From the NCBI GenBank assembly GCA_914767715.1, contig OU612069.1, forward strand, positions 1,612,001 to 1,676,000: DNA of 64,000 nucleotides, in the 5' to 3' direction. Below the pieces are notes generated by a model that made no database searches, was not told the origin of the DNA, and saw nothing but the letters and a program-made list of their open reading frames with translations. The translations under genes and the position numbers were made by a program. Below, one piece after another: positions 46,101-59,355 of this stretch. Source of the DNA: Membranipora membranacea (Eukaryota; Bryozoa; Gymnolaemata; Cheilostomatida; Membraniporidae). Every line of letters starts with the position of its first letter. Position 1 is the stretch's first letter.

Positions 46101-49100
46101 GCCAATGTACATTTTGCCAATGCTATGTTTTGCCAATCACAAATCGCCAATCACATTTTGCCAAGGATATTTCGCCAATCTTATTTTGCCAATCACATTT
46201 CGCCAAAGATGTTTTGCCAATCTTATTTTGCCAATCACATTTTGCCAAATACATTTTGCCAATCTCATTTTGCCAGTCACATTTTGCCAAAGACATTTTG
46301 CCAGTCTCATTTTGCCAATCATATTTTGCCAAAGATATTTTGCCAAACATAAATTGCCAATAACATTTGGTCATCACCCAATTGCCAATTAAGGCGTACA
46401 AATATTAAGGCGTACATATATATGTGAAGTCAATGGTTGCAGGCCAGAGGGCTAGCCTACAGAGGAAAGGAAAATCTATCATTTCTTTTCTGCAACAATT
46501 TATTGTATTTTAAATAAATGCACTAAAATAGTGAAATAAAATAAAGCAGCGGCATGGTAGGATAAGTCCAGGAATAGTGAGGCGACCATGTCAGGACAAT
46601 GAAGCCTACTTTCCACAAGGCTAGCCCTGACACGCAGCCTACTTGGCAAGATTCGAACCACACCCCGCAGCGACGACGCCAAACTCTAACGCAAAGCAAA
46701 AGGAGCCGCCCCCCCCTCCTCCCCCAGTTGGTATGAATTCAACAGGTTTGCACCAAGTGGCTGTTACGGCCGGGGTTTTGATTTCTAACTCGCCATTATT
46801 ATTAAAAAGTAACAATTTACTGTATTTAACAATCATTTCAATGGGCACAATTTGATACACAGAAAAGAAAGAGGTCACATAGCTATGTGGGCGGATTTTT
46901 GAAGTGAATAGGTGTGATTTAGATGACAATATGCGACATGACCATAAAACTCAATACCATAAATTTAATGTGGATAAAACAATGTGTTATACAATTTGAT
47001 CATTGTATGAATATCATGATATGGTTGTACACAACGCATTAAAAATAGGATGTACTTCAATTTCCGACAAACTTTTAAAATATTTGTTTTCAAAACTATG
47101 CTCTCATCAAGGTGAATGCCGAGAAATGAAGTGCTATTTTTTTGTCTTTAAAACCTGACTTCCAAGTTTTATATGGTACTGTTCAGGATCTAAAATTTGT
47201 TTGTTTTTGTATAGTTTAAAATCAATTCATTACTCAAGCACCATCGTTCAATTTTATGACCTTTTTTTTAATTTCGTGATCATTGGAAAGATATATTTGT
47301 GTCGTCGGCAAAGAGAATATATTTAAACATTGGCGCGGATATAACCAAATCATTAATTAATATTAAATATAAAATTGGACCTAATACGGATCCCTGATCC
47401 GGATTCCTATATCGACCTATTTCATTATACTGAAATGATCGCTGATTTTGACAAATTGCTTTCCGTTTTCTAAATAAGATTTCAGCAAATTACATACATC
47501 CTTTTTAAAATTATAAAAAGGCAATCTTTTAATTAAAATATCATGGTTGATGGTGTCAAAGCCTTGCTGAAGTCTGAAAAATATTCCTTGTGTAGTTTTA
47601 CTGTTATTAAAAATGTCAAACAGATATCCATTACAATTATTATCTTTAATCTGACGATTGATTTTCACAATGAGTGTTAAACCTTTAAAAGTCTCGTCAT
47701 ATAAAAAGTGACAACTAAAAAAGATCGTGTTTTAAAATTTGGTAAAAGAATCTTAAAAAGAATTTAAAACATCTATTCTTTGTAAGATATGATGTCCTGG
47801 TTAGCATGTGACAGTAACAAAGTGTTTTTGCGTAATTCGGTTCTGTAGTTGGTGGCCGCCCTGGTCTTTAGCCGTGCAGATCGTTGAGATTCTGATTGTG
47901 GTTTGGGTTGCAGCTAATGCAGGCAATGATCAGGCATTTTGATTTTGTCCATGTACTTCCTGCATTGCTGGTCAATATGGTCATACAGTGGTGTGAGTTC
48001 TAAGGCAAAATACTCTATCATGGTAATCACCTGATGCTGGACTGAAATGATGAGTGCCAATTTCTCAAGCGATAAGAGCTGCACTTTCGATGTTGAACTG
48101 AGCATAGGGTATCACGCAGGGCAGCCATATGTCATTTTAGGTCTAATGCAGCCTGTGTAAAATCGCACTAGGAGATCTCTTGGTAACCCTGAGCGCTTGA
48201 GATTGGTGCGCACATAGGTTAGCGATCTGACTTTTTCTCCAACCATATTGATATCTTGACTATAAATGTCAGGTTGTAGTCGATGGTTAATCCGAGGAGC
48301 TTGGTTTGGTATTGTGCTCGTATTTGTTCGCCGTTGAGTGTGACTGGTGGAGCAGTTGATGTATCTGATCTGGCATGCTTGTTGGTGAAATGAACGGTGG
48401 CAGATTTCTTCGCATTTGCAACCATGTTGTGATCAGAGAACCGTTGAGCTATGTCATCGATTGCAGATTGTAGGCTGTGGGGATTCTCTAGAAGTTTAGT
48501 TGGATGCCCATTCAAGGTGAGGTCATCTGCATATTATCATATCATATCATAGGGTAGTTTGAGGGTGTCCATCTGCAGAACCCAAAACATTGTTCCTAGC
48601 AATGTTCCCTGGGGCGTGCCATTTCCAACATACATAAGTCTAGATATAGCAGATGTTGTATTCCGCTTTTCATGAAATCCGAACTAGCTGTCGATTAAAA
48701 TATAAAAATTTACCAAATAAAAACATAGTTGGATAGCTAATATTTTTTCTACATCATGTTCCATCCATCCTTGACTGTTGCCCTTCAGTCCATGTAATTC
48801 TTGCTGAGCTGAATGGGCAGAGGACTGGTCCAAATTTCATTCATAGCCAGTTAATAAAGATAAAACAGGAGTGTCCCGAATAAATGAATCATCGTCTAAT
48901 ATGCTTATGCTTATGCTTCTATGTACACGGATTTTAATTTTCTTTTGCCCTAATTCTACAAGACCTACGATTGAAACAGTAAATTGATGACAGCAAACTA
49001 TTGAATCTATCACAGTTTTAAAACTCGAAATCTATTTGAACCCTGTTGGTTTTTAAACATTAAACAGAATTATACTGTGGTCTGCTAATGGGTTAGACAC

Positions 49101-51650
49101 TTAGGGTTCTGTTTAAGCCTTCCAGAGCGGTAAACACTATCATCAGAGTCCCAGCAATTGACCGTGTAAGGTTCGATAGCCTTGATTTGTATGAAACAGG
49201 TTGGCAAGTGGTACATGCTTGTGGAACGGGAGTGAATGATCCCGAATAGTAAGTAGCGGCTTCACTAGTTTACTAGTGTAATAGCGCGCTTGCTACTTAC
49301 TGCAAGGCCAGAAGTCATCAATTTGACTTCCACTGGGGGATGCTTTATAGATTGCCTGTTCAAACCACCATTTTTCGTTCTAGTCCCCAGCATCCTTTGA
49401 GATGTATGTTATTAATACTAATATGACAATACAAATTTAACTTAATTTGATATTATTTTTCCATTTTAAGACAGTTATTAGTTATTTCACATGGGATAAG
49501 CCCTGGTTATCTTCTCTCTCGACAGGGGAAGCAACTCTCATTCCAACAAATGTGCATGCCAAAAATTTGTTTTTATGTAAAGAATTTTTTGTGATCTTAC
49601 TCCTGAAGAAGTTTGAATGTGAGTTCTTCATTGGCACTGAGTTTCATTTGCATTCATATCCACTGAGTGCAAAACAATTCTAGTGAGATGACTTTCTTTG
49701 CCAGGAAAAGTATATATATTGGTTCTACACTCGACCTTGCCTAGTTGTGTTGAGAAGATAACAACATTTTTTGTCTGTTTTCAACTGGGGAAAACCCACC
49801 TAAATCTATCTACGCTCAACCCTTGAACGTCTTATTACCAGATCCCAAACAAGTTATCATATAGTACAAAGATACAGCCACAAGGCAGGTTCTGCTAACT
49901 TTCCACCAAACAGTTTTCCCAACAGGACAATTTCCCACCAAACAATTTTCCCAACAGGACAATTTACCACAGTGCTGTTTTCCCACCACACAAATTTTTC
50001 ACCGCTAAGTTTTTCCTTCGCAGCCTCTTTGCAAGCTAAGCTGTTCACATTCACAAATACATTAACAATGTTCACATCCAGCCAATACTGGAGAAAGTTA
50101 TAGCTTTGGAAATGGAAATGCAACATTCGGCCACCATTTTGCCTTAACCTATGCCTGCAAATGTTTTAAGCTCGAACTCTTTGGATGGACAAGCCCAGCA
50201 AGAATTGCATGAACTAACCGGCAACAGTCAAGGATGGATGTGAATAGGAAAGATATTTCCTTTCATCCATTATAGACCTCTGATGTTCAACCATTGACAT
50301 TATATTATAGTATATCAGTGTGTGCTTATAACATATTATTATAATTGTTTCTGTAGGTGCCTAATTAATGTATGACTGAACAGCAGAATAAACGTTCATA
50401 GTCTCCCCCTCCCCCTGAATAGATATGGTGTCTAATACCAAACTATATTGCTTACTATCTGTCAATATCTTTAGATCACAGCAAATACAAATCCAGATTT
50501 GCGGTCGACATATAGTCTGAAATCTGAATTTTTTGGAAAAAATACAGGTGCTGATATCGGTAATTGTAACGGTCACAGCAAAAATGGATGAGGATAGTAA
50601 AACCAGAATCATGAAGAGGGAACGATCAATAAGTGCTGATTGCGCGCGCTCAAAAACAATTGGTGTCGTCCCATACTGACAGTTGACCCGGTACGCATTC
50701 CTTACCATCATCATGAAGCATTTATGGAATGAATATTTCTACGCCTTAAATGGCAATTGGGGTTGACGAAATGTTATTGGCAATTTATGATCGACAAAAT
50801 GAGATTGTCAAAATATCTTTGGCAAAATGAGATTGGCAAAATGAGATTGGCAAAACATCTTTGGCGAAATGTGATTGGCAAAATATGACTGGCGAAATGT
50901 CTTTGGCAAAATGTGATTGGCAAAATAAAATTGGCAAAACATCTTTGGCAAAATGTGATTGGCAAAATAAGACTGGCGAAATGTCTTTGGCAAAATATGA
51001 TTGGCGAAATGTGATTGGCAAAACGTAGCATTGGCAAAATGTTCATTGGCGAAATGTCTGCCACCCCTTCTATCTCATAACCTTGGACCCTTGGAGTTGC
51101 GTTTCCTGATGAAAGGCAGCTCCACCACTGCTGTGCTGCAGGGATAGACTATGTCACATGGCTATCCTCCAGGCAGACTGGATGCACCCTCTCAGTGATT
51201 TTAATTGAGTTCCTGTATCTCTACATCACGGTTATAATATCAAACAAACGAAATTGTGCAGCCCTATGGTCAAATGGTCGGCGATCTTTGAATCGTTGAC
51301 TTTCAAAACTACTGTCCCTGTCACTACCCTAGACAGACTAGATTGTTAGACCTCTACATTCATGTAGAAAAGTAGGAAAAACATTTGTTTATCAAAAGAT
51401 GTGTACTGTATAATGCCAATGTTAATGGTAGTAATAATGCTAATGCTAATCCTAGAGCAAGGAGAGGCACAACAACAAATGTCTGCAAAAATGATCTGGC
51501 ATTCAAGTGGATCAGGCATAGTAATCATTAGAATTTTCTTCTCACACTTGTTTCTCTTGTAGCCGTGAGACAAACAGCATTGAAGAGAAGATGGGCAGTG
51601 GGCCTAATATGGATTCCTCGTCAAAGAAGGATCTTGTTGAATCGGGTTAA
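40146..51650 (+). CDS. SLC22-type organic cation/anion/carnitine transporter, 10 exons, complete
   Basis: Coding exons 40146-40294, 40572-40734, 41165-41268, 41678-41832, 42198-42369, 42838-43056, 43479-43702, 44868-45049, 45337-45494 and 51563-51650 sum to 1614 nt in perfect phase: 537 aa, the usual SLC22 length. It is a 12-helix MFS carrier of the plasma membrane that moves organic ions, carnitine or related solutes. Visible marks: N-terminal FGKYQLLQITLASIG; a large extracellular loop with sequon NTS (about residue 54) and CSKWVFDESEYKGTTLNMNF then GLVC; the MFS loop GFISDRFGRR (about 134-143); EIVGPSRRTW; GLSFNVGNLTGSVY; LGRK; SSEVFPTTLR; YLPET. An acceptor at 40114 suggests a 5' UTR exon upstream. 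The substrate cannot be named. The last exon (RETNSIEEKMGSGPNMD...) is a 29-aa cytosolic tail beyond a 6-kb intron. Confidence 0.9.
42757..42826. repeat. (AT)n microsatellite
   Basis: Pure and interrupted TA/TATAT runs directly upstream of the SLC22 exon 6 acceptor. Confidence 0.8.
43780..43985 (-). mobile_element. tRNA-derived SINE-like repeat
   Basis: The minus strand starts GGTTGCTCAGTTGGTTAGTG, an A-box/D-arm-like segment, followed by a diverged B-box-like region and a tail. Intronic in SLC22. Confidence 0.4.
44250..44330 (+). repeat. poly(C)-containing dispersed repeat, copy 2
   Basis: TAGTCTGAGCCCCCCCCCAG and CGGCCCCCCGGCCGAGG match the copies at 262-325 and 54648-54715. Intronic in SLC22. 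Confidence 0.45.
44398..44470. repeat. 14-bp tandem repeat
   Basis: About five copies of CCAGTCCCTAGTCC with small variants. Confidence 0.75.
46100..46405 (+). repeat. TTTGCCAATCACA minisatellite array, orientation 1
   Basis: Many units of ATTTTGCCAATCAC/ATTTTGCCAAAGAC, ending CAATTGCCAATTAAGGCGTA. The unit contains few stop codons in either direction, so several frames stay open on both strands; these are not genes. It lies in the last intron of SLC22. An inverted copy is at 50735-51056. Confidence 0.85.
46800..47700 (-). mobile_element. dead LINE reverse-transcriptase fragment 1
   Basis: The minus strand shows SKTTQGIFFRLQQGFDTINH, then DQGSVLGPILYLILINDL, FADDTNISF and a TSFLGIHLDESI-like segment, broken by many stops and shifts. 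The order of motifs is that of a CR1/Jockey-type RT. An old fossil inside the SLC22 intron. Confidence 0.65.
47810..48660 (-). mobile_element. dead LINE reverse-transcriptase fragment 2
   Basis: The minus strand reads GNGTPQGTLLGTMFWVLQMD, then YADDLTLNGHPTKLL, NAKKSATVHFTNK, TKLLGLTIDYNLTF and a C-terminal RT region, with several breaks. It is a different family from fragment 1 and opposite to the host gene. Confidence 0.7.
49245..49395 (+). mobile_element. diverged tRNA-derived SINE, probable copy D
   Basis: TAGCGCGCTTGCTACTTACT and CCACTGGGGGATGCTTTA match the D-arm/anticodon side and post-B-box part of the SINE at 2906-3080. The B box itself is degraded. Confidence 0.5.
50735..51056 (-). 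repeat. TTTGCCAATCACA minisatellite array, orientation 2
   Basis: Same unit as 46100-46405 but inverted (GATTGGCAAAATGTGATTGG on the plus strand). It has the same flank in mirror image (TACGCCTTAAATGGCAATTG). It lies about 500 bp before the last SLC22 exon. Confidence 0.85.
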
Positions 51651-51733
51651 TAATACTTACAGTATTCATCATAAGTATTTTTTAGATAATATTTTGGTAG
51701 AATATAGAGAGTGAGTCACTGAGGTATATATAA

Positions 51734-51734
<1 letters not shown>

Positions 51735-51770
<36 letters not shown>

Positions 51771-51800
51771 TTTATACATATATATATACACACATTTGTG
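51735..51800. repeat. (TA)n microsatellite
   Basis: TA runs 85 bp after the SLC22 stop codon, probably in its 3' UTR. No clear AATAAA was found nearby. Confidence 0.75.
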
Positions 51801-53519
51801 CAATTAAGTGTCATATATTATATATTCCACTATTGTACCCATAAAAACCCTGGACAATGAGTCGTTCTTATATAGATATATATAGTGGCTATCAGTGTGT
51901 AGGGCAAATCTTTGCATTGGAGTTGTCCGACCATGTCAGGCTATTTTATCTACCATTAATTACTATTGGGTTAAGGATGCCCAACATGATTATTTAAGAG
52001 GATTTAAGACATGATTTTTTTTGTGGGTCATATAAAATGACTCCTTATTTTTGAGTGACACTAAGTTGGGGCCAAATACACACAGATGACACTTAAAAGC
52101 ACAGATTTGAATCTATATATATATTTTATATATATATATTATTCACTCTATACCTGGTCATTATTACAATATGGACAGGTATTGCAGAAATTATTGCTAT
52201 TATTACTCAGAACCCTTACATGGATAAATTACAGAGACCTGTTACTGTTAGTGTTATTGTAGGATGATTATAATTTTAACTTAGGGTTAGAGATTTACAT
52301 TAATAGAAGGCAACGTAAGATTTAGATTTAAGCAGCTCCAATCTTACACTGAAGGTTGCTAACCCCTAACGATCACTAAACCATCCCCCTTCCTTGTGTG
52401 ATGACGGTTCGACCACCCAAACAGTATTCTTTGTTTGGAGAAGGGGTTCGGTGAATCATGACGCTATCAAATTTTTAAGTTTTGCATCAGAAGACTTGTT
52501 GGCTCTTGGTTGACTCAAGGCAGCGGACAAACAGACGGACACATCTAACATCTGACTATAACACCTGCCTCATCACCGTATCAACAACTTTCCTTTGCAA
52601 CAAAGTTATGCAATAGAAATCAAAGATATTCGGATGTTGTGATAAGAAAACGCTTTGAAGTTTAGCATATCATATAACAAATTGACGCAACCAACGACTG
52701 GACGCTAAAAATATGACTAATGTTAAAATTCTTCCCTCTCCTGATACCTGATGAATTTCGCTTCCTTTCAATGTCCGACAGTTGTTCTGTGAAAAGGAAC
52801 AATGACACATTGTGAATATAGTCAGATCAAGTCAGACAATTATTATTTTCCAGTGGCTCCAACTGAAATCACTTTGTTGTAAGTAATATTCAATTGATAT
52901 TCTTCATCGAAGAGCAATTGAACAATGCAAATTTTCTCTCAAGCAAGGTCAGCTATTATCTTCAATTTTAATGCATATATGCGACTCTTGACTGATGTGC
53001 AAAACTGCAAAATAAAACTCATGCTGCGTTGCCAAGGTGCTACAAATCGGCAGTGGTTTTAGTCAAACATCAGTGCTAACAACATGTATACCTAACTCTT
53101 TTAATGTGCTCTAAGTTGGCGGGTATGGTGATGATATACCTACACATAGGTACATAGAAAGCACCTAAACAGAATAGATCATGCAGTAAAGGGTCAAACT
53201 TTTGGCAACAGTTGCAGCGTGCTCAGGAATACCCATCAGACTTTTAATATTTGCTGTGACATGCCAAATTCTCTTAATTTAGACGTTACTTGGTTTTATA
53301 AAATAATATAAATAATGAATAATGTGCAAATTTTGTTACGCATACCCTGTGCCCTAAGATGGCTCATGGTATAAATCAAAGATATCATTAACTCCAGATG
53401 ATATGTGTCATATACTGCCAGAAGAAACGAGACATGCATAAACACCTGCTTCCTGAGCCATGCAGACCTCGCAGAACAAGACTGAGCAGCAACAACAGCC
53501 GAACCATACCCCATACCAC
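51801..53519. other. intergenic, nothing recognised
   Basis: AT-rich, short TA runs, no ORF with recognisable motifs. Confidence 0.45.
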
Positions 53520-53735
53520 TGCACTAGCCAGCAGATGTCTCTTCATCAAATATGAGAGTATGGTGTGAAACTGATGCCTAATGCTGATTGTGATGATCTC
53601 CCTCTTTTTGGATTTTATTAAATACTTTTTATGCTGAACTATTACTTTTATTGTAAATCAGATCAGTATTATACATTTTTTAATGTATTTAGATCGATAA
53701 TAAAGTACTCATCAATCAATCAATCAATTCATCGA
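53520..53735 (+). mobile_element. possible LINE 3' tail
   Basis: An AT-rich segment with AATAAA (near 53699) followed by a (ATCA)n run at about 53709-53727, resembling the 3' ends of CR1/L2-type LINEs such as the one at 25173-25190. No coding remnant could be aligned with confidence. Confidence 0.3.
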
Positions 53736-56700
53736 ATGTCAATTCATTGAAAATTTTATTTTACTAAACATATTTTGCAAGGATGCTTAATCGATAAAAT
53801 ATGATATTCGGATTATAATAAACTTAAAAGAACATTGCATTATGGGATACATTTGAAAGTGTACTCATACAATATCAGCAGTCATCGCTAGTTTATGCGC
53901 TAAAACTCTGCAGCCTTGGGTCGCTGGTAGTAGCATTTCATTATCAACCATATTCAGATCAATCCCTGCAGTCATTTCTTGTTCTCTTCTCCTATTGAGA
54001 TTCTATTATCACTTTTACATCATACTCTGTTACAGCCTACAGGCAACACTGTATTATGTCAAAGAAGATGTTTACGAAAATTCACACAGTATTAAAATTT
54101 ACAAGATTATCAGATTAAAGGTAATTCAATTCGTTGAGTTAATCTTTAAACTGTTAAACCTTTTAAGTTGAGCACCCAGTATCTCATTTCTAAGAACTGC
54201 ATGACTCAAATTCGAGCCACCCAAGACTAGATTCCCTGTTCAGCATCGTCCGCCTCACGTTACCCTAACATTATATAGGGTGACACAATTATTGTTTTAA
54301 TGCCGCGTGCGCTTTTCCTAGCTGTGATCGGGTCTCAGTTTTGTGTCTCTTTATCATAGCGTAGATAAGGAATAGCGTTGAGGTATGAGTTTTTTGAGCG
54401 TGTGAACAGAGTTGTAATGTTAGAATCGAGACGCCAGACTCCCCCTAGAGTATACACCGGGCTGATGAAGCAGTGAATCCTTTAGTTTCATGTTACACCA
54501 CTCTGTCGTCTCTCTCGTCGTCTCCCCCGTCAAACGGGAAGTTATGCAATGACTGATCATCAGCTGTCTGACGTGACATAATCTTACACAACGTTACTCA
54601 AAGGTAAAAAAAAAACATCAACATCTCTAGCTGATAATGGTGATTTTAAATCATGCTTTGGGGGGGGGGGCCGTCAGACATTGGGCAAGAGACTAGGAGG
54701 CTCAGAGTAGGAGTAACTGGGACATACTCTCATAATAGCTCTGTCAATAACTTTTTGACAAAAAATTATTTTTATCAAATGTAATTTTTATGATGAGAGT
54801 AGTAACTACAGAAAATATTGACAAAATTCAGGGCAGAGGTAGTAGACACAGAAGTATATAGCAATGGCATCTGTGTGATACAAATTCCATATATAAATAG
54901 TTTTTTTTGCGTTGACAGTCTCTTTAATGTCAACAATAAAGACAGCCAGTACGGCGAGGCACATTTGGACAGTCCCTGAAGTTCGGCGATACAGTGCTCG
55001 ATTGAACTACAGCACCTTGCAGTTTATCTCATTTCAAAGATAGAATTTTATCACAGAATAAAGATATACATAGGGAACACTTCAATGATAGCTATAGTGA
55101 CTGTTGTTTTTTATTCACTGGGGGTAAATCGTGCACAGATCATTGACGTGTCCCTTCTGTATATCCTTACCCTGTGATATTATTAAGCCTGCGCTAGCTG
55201 CTCAACTTTTTTTACTAAATATAGCACCTATTGAAGCGTACACTAACAGTCCTATACTTTGTCAGCTGAGCACTTCAGACAGCGAGTCAGCCAACAGCAG
55301 TGTGTGATGGTGGCGGCAGCGGTGTCACATTTCATGAGTTACATTATATTACCTGTTGTGATTTCTCCAGTTTAGCTGTGACAGCCTGTCCTCTCTAATT
55401 TATCGAAAACTCGACAGCAGATGACCAGCAATTATCTAAAATGCATTCTTAACCACAGCAGCTAATGTTAGACAGATAATAATAAGTCCGGCAAGCACTT
55501 GTTGTCATTGTCATCTTATAGTAACACAGAGTAAGAATATCCTTACTATGTGATATTATCTAGGGTTTAATTTATAGTAATTGAGTTCTACAAGGCAGCA
55601 CAGCAGAAATGATTTATGAATTATGAAGGGATGGATTTTTGTTGCCCAGTTGCTAGCATAGGTCTAGTCAAGGTCATGAGGGTGGGGAATATTGTTTGTG
55701 ACTTTTGTGACATTGTGCTTAATTTGAATTTCAAATGCTTCCCTATGCTGAAAAAGAGCGCTAATTACAGTGCTTCATCTCCTGGAAAAGGGTGACACAC
55801 ATAAAGCCAATCGACTATAGAATTCTAGTCACGGATACAGATTTCCTAAAATACCTGCTTTCTTGCACATTTTCGTATCAAAGTTTTCTGCCAAAACGGC
55901 TTACAGTTTGTACGAGCTGTCAGTAATGAATCACCTCATAGTCCCAGGCCATCTGATGGAAGCATTATATCACCTAATCATTAAATAATGTTTTACTGGC
56001 AATGACGCAGCTTTTAAAGCTATCAGTTGCATGCTACTAGTTTTTTTGTCTAAAATTTTTTTTGATAATTTATAAACATTAGTTTGAGAGTATGGATAAA
56101 TATAAAAATTAAAATCAGAGCATTTGTGCATCCAAAAAGTATAATTCAATTATTCGAGCTCTGGCTAGAAATTCATTTTAATTAAGTTACCCATCAGGAA
56201 AAGGAATGGAATTCCCTAAACAAATATTTTCAACTTATTCCAATGTATGCCGATGATTGTAATTATCAGAAAAAAATTAATCATATTTGCCGGGGAAACT
56301 TTTTGTTACCGTTACCGTTTTTATTCCTCCGCTGAAGGGGTTTGGGCCTATAACGATGAATGTGCTGCATCTCTACTACATGATGTTTGGCAGCGGGATG
56401 TTTTACATTGTGTTTAGCACAACGGATGTTTGCTATTCTCAGTTTTATCTCGCTCTGGTGCCGAATCACACTTAGATGTTATCTATGTCAGAGTGGATTC
56501 ACCATCTCAGATACTGTTCTACTGTAGAGTTACAAAACTACTGTATCATCTCGCTAAGCTGCTCATCTTAACGATATTGGGTCAGTTTTACCTTTTAAAA
56601 TGTTGAATAAGAATGTCAGCTCGACTTTTATTGCAAATCTAAAATTCACCTTTTATCCCCTGCTGCTGTCAATATTTCTTGCTTTTCATTCCTAGGTATA

Positions 56701-59355
56701 TCATCTAGTTGAAAGGGATATTCTACATTGATTAATTGTAAGCTGTGAAATTATTTGGAGAAACTGTCTAGATAATACTACCGTGATGAAAATCCAATTT
56801 GTCATCGCCAAATTCTACAAAACGCAATGGTTTGCCTGATGTTTGGTGCTGCCATGACATCATAATGACAATCCAGCTCGTCATCTCCGAGTTCCATTAA
56901 AATTTCTTGATTTAAATGACTAGGCGACTTGCGCAGTACGGCCATGACAGTAAGACAACAGCCATTGCTGCAGCATGTCAGCTTTCAAATTAAACTCATT
57001 GTCATTTTATTAGGAAAGAGTGTGGTGATTTTCCAGGTTGTTTTATTTATTGCAAAATACCTGTTTAATGATAAATATATACATATGATGAAAAATTTTG
57101 TTTATCAAAAGTAAAAATGGAGGAGGAGAAAAATTTAATTGATTTGATAGCTTTGCTGCAGGAGTCATCGCTCTCACCATTCAGAGTAAGCTTTATGACT
57201 TTCTAAAAAGGAGAATCACAACACAGTTGGTTTCCTACAATGCATTTGATCCAACTACACTGATACAGCAGGGATATAGTGCTTCTTTCAAGACTCCTTT
57301 GTATTCTAAGGAGTTGTCCTCTCTTGTTCGGAGGTCTCAACTCAATAGTTGATTGATTCGTTAGATTGAATGGTAACAGAGCCAGATGGTACACTCAAAG
57401 TAGGGCTCATATAGTAAAAAGTGATCACGCACTTAGAATTTGCTTAGCAATGACCTTTGTTATTTGTTTGTTATTTTTGCAGAGAAACTAAGCTAGGACT
57501 TACTTGAAAGACCCGACACAATCTTTAGTGTTTCAAGCAAACTTGACTACCTGAAAATGCCAATCTTAAAATCTGTGTGTCATGTCATGGTACTGATCCA
57601 GATAGCATAATATCTTGAAAAGCTTTGTTGGTGCCCCCTCCTCAACCAACATAACCAACATCAAGGTTGTCATGACAGGCCATTAGCCGGTTTACTTACA
57701 TCTTCTTTTAAGACACTGAAGTTAACGTCGATTCTGATTAGGTGCAGCCCTATAGAGATCCCCCATCTTCTCTATCACTACAGTATCATTGTAGCCCAGT
57801 GCCCTCACAGCACCTTTGAAAGTTAGACATATCAATTACTAGCAGGCAGCAAAGGAAGTGCATGCAGACAAACAAAATTGGGGTAAAACATAGCATAACA
57901 TAACATTTTTTCGTAAAGAACATAATGGGGTACTTTGTCCTGTATGTGAAGGAAGACTTTTGTCAGATTGATGAATTACTGTGCCTGAATGTGTTGGTGT
58001 TGGCAGTAAGTTACCGCCTAATAAAGCAAGAGATTGGCCTTAGCCTAGCTCAACTAAGTTTAAGTAATTTCTATTTATCTAAACCAAGTTCTCTCAAACT
58101 CTTCTCCTTGACAAACAGATAAAAAAAACTGAGCAATGTAGATTGAAATGGTCGCCGCCAACCAGGTTGTATTAATATATTTATCAACATACAAACAACT
58201 CACTTTCAATCCTCTGATTTGAGGTTTATCCGAACTCCACACACAATTGTGAATATATCTGCAATAAAAATTAGTATGAGGATACAACACAAATAGGTCT
58301 TTATGGCCGATGCAATATCATTTTCTTCTTTTGAATCTCAAACTTTGAATAATTAAGAATTTCGTTTCCCCATACCTAGGTAAAACCTATACAGGTTCAT
58401 ACTTCAGATTGAATAACGGGTTGTGAGCTGGTATATCACCTATCTCTTCAAAGTCTTAGAAGGAACTGGGATATGATCTCATGTATTTCATAATTTTAAA
58501 ATATCTATCTGAAATAAATTTGATGATATAATGGACATATCAAACTCTGATAAAAGCTATAAATTACGGATCAAGGTTCAATACAGTTCAATACGGGTAT
58601 TCTTTCTATCAGATCTCCGCGAGAATCAGTAACGACATAGCCCCAGCCTAGATAGGCCTGCGTGAGCGCCCACTTGACTTAAGAAGTATGTAGTCTTGTC
58701 TTGTATTCTGTAATAGACGCTACCAAGTTTGGTACATACACACTATACATGACTTGGCCAGGTCAGGCTGTTGTTAACCAAAAGTCCGAGCAGCTTTTCA
58801 TTTTTATTTCATTTAGACAGCATCAGATGCAGTAGCTGCATTTTTAGGCATTCAAAAACGTCTTGTACCTGACTTTCCACTCAGTCACCTGATCTAGCCC
58901 TTTAGGTGTTACTGCTGCTTGGTTTGATCGATGAAAATAAGAGGTGTACAATGCCATATTTTAAGAAGTCACAGCCTGGTGTGTTGGTCGGATCAACGCA
59001 GTAGATAACCAACAACCAGCGACAAGCTCATTAATGATGTTGTCACATCGCGTGTGGTGGCATTTACACCAGTTGTGCTGTGTGTGATTCGTAACAGAGT
59101 GTTATTGGTTGATGACACACCCAATTTGACTGTGTATCGATCGATCATGTCTAGGGTCTCACTCTATCACTTTCCCTATGGGCTCTTACCGAGTAAGCAG
59201 ATAGTAGTCATCGTATTTAATAAGATTTGTTCACCTTCTGTAGCATTCGACATTCAGCCTATCTCCATACTGATACGGATATGCATCTTAAGCCTCAACA
59301 TTGTGATAATAATTACGGCTATTGGAATATGCAGTCCTCACAGGTTCAGTTTTTC
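53736..59355. other. long intergenic stretch without a recognised gene
   Basis: No splice-compatible exon series, RNA gene or strong repeat found, apart from a minus-strand poly(C)-family copy at about 54648-54715. It could hold regulatory DNA for the flanking SLC22 or Cdx genes, but nothing in the sequence alone shows it. Confidence 0.45.
54648..54715 (-). repeat. poly(C)-containing dispersed repeat, copy 3
   Basis: The inverse of the 262-325 and 44250-44330 copies: a G run, then GCCGTCAGACATTGGGCAAG and GGCTCAGAGTAG. Confidence 0.4.

Noticed and set aside
46017-46401. Several overlapping ORFs (69-111 codons) on both strands, and the same at 50774-51064
   Set aside because: They are the minisatellite unit read in different frames; repeating CQSHFANHILPKTF-type strings have no domain and no splice context.
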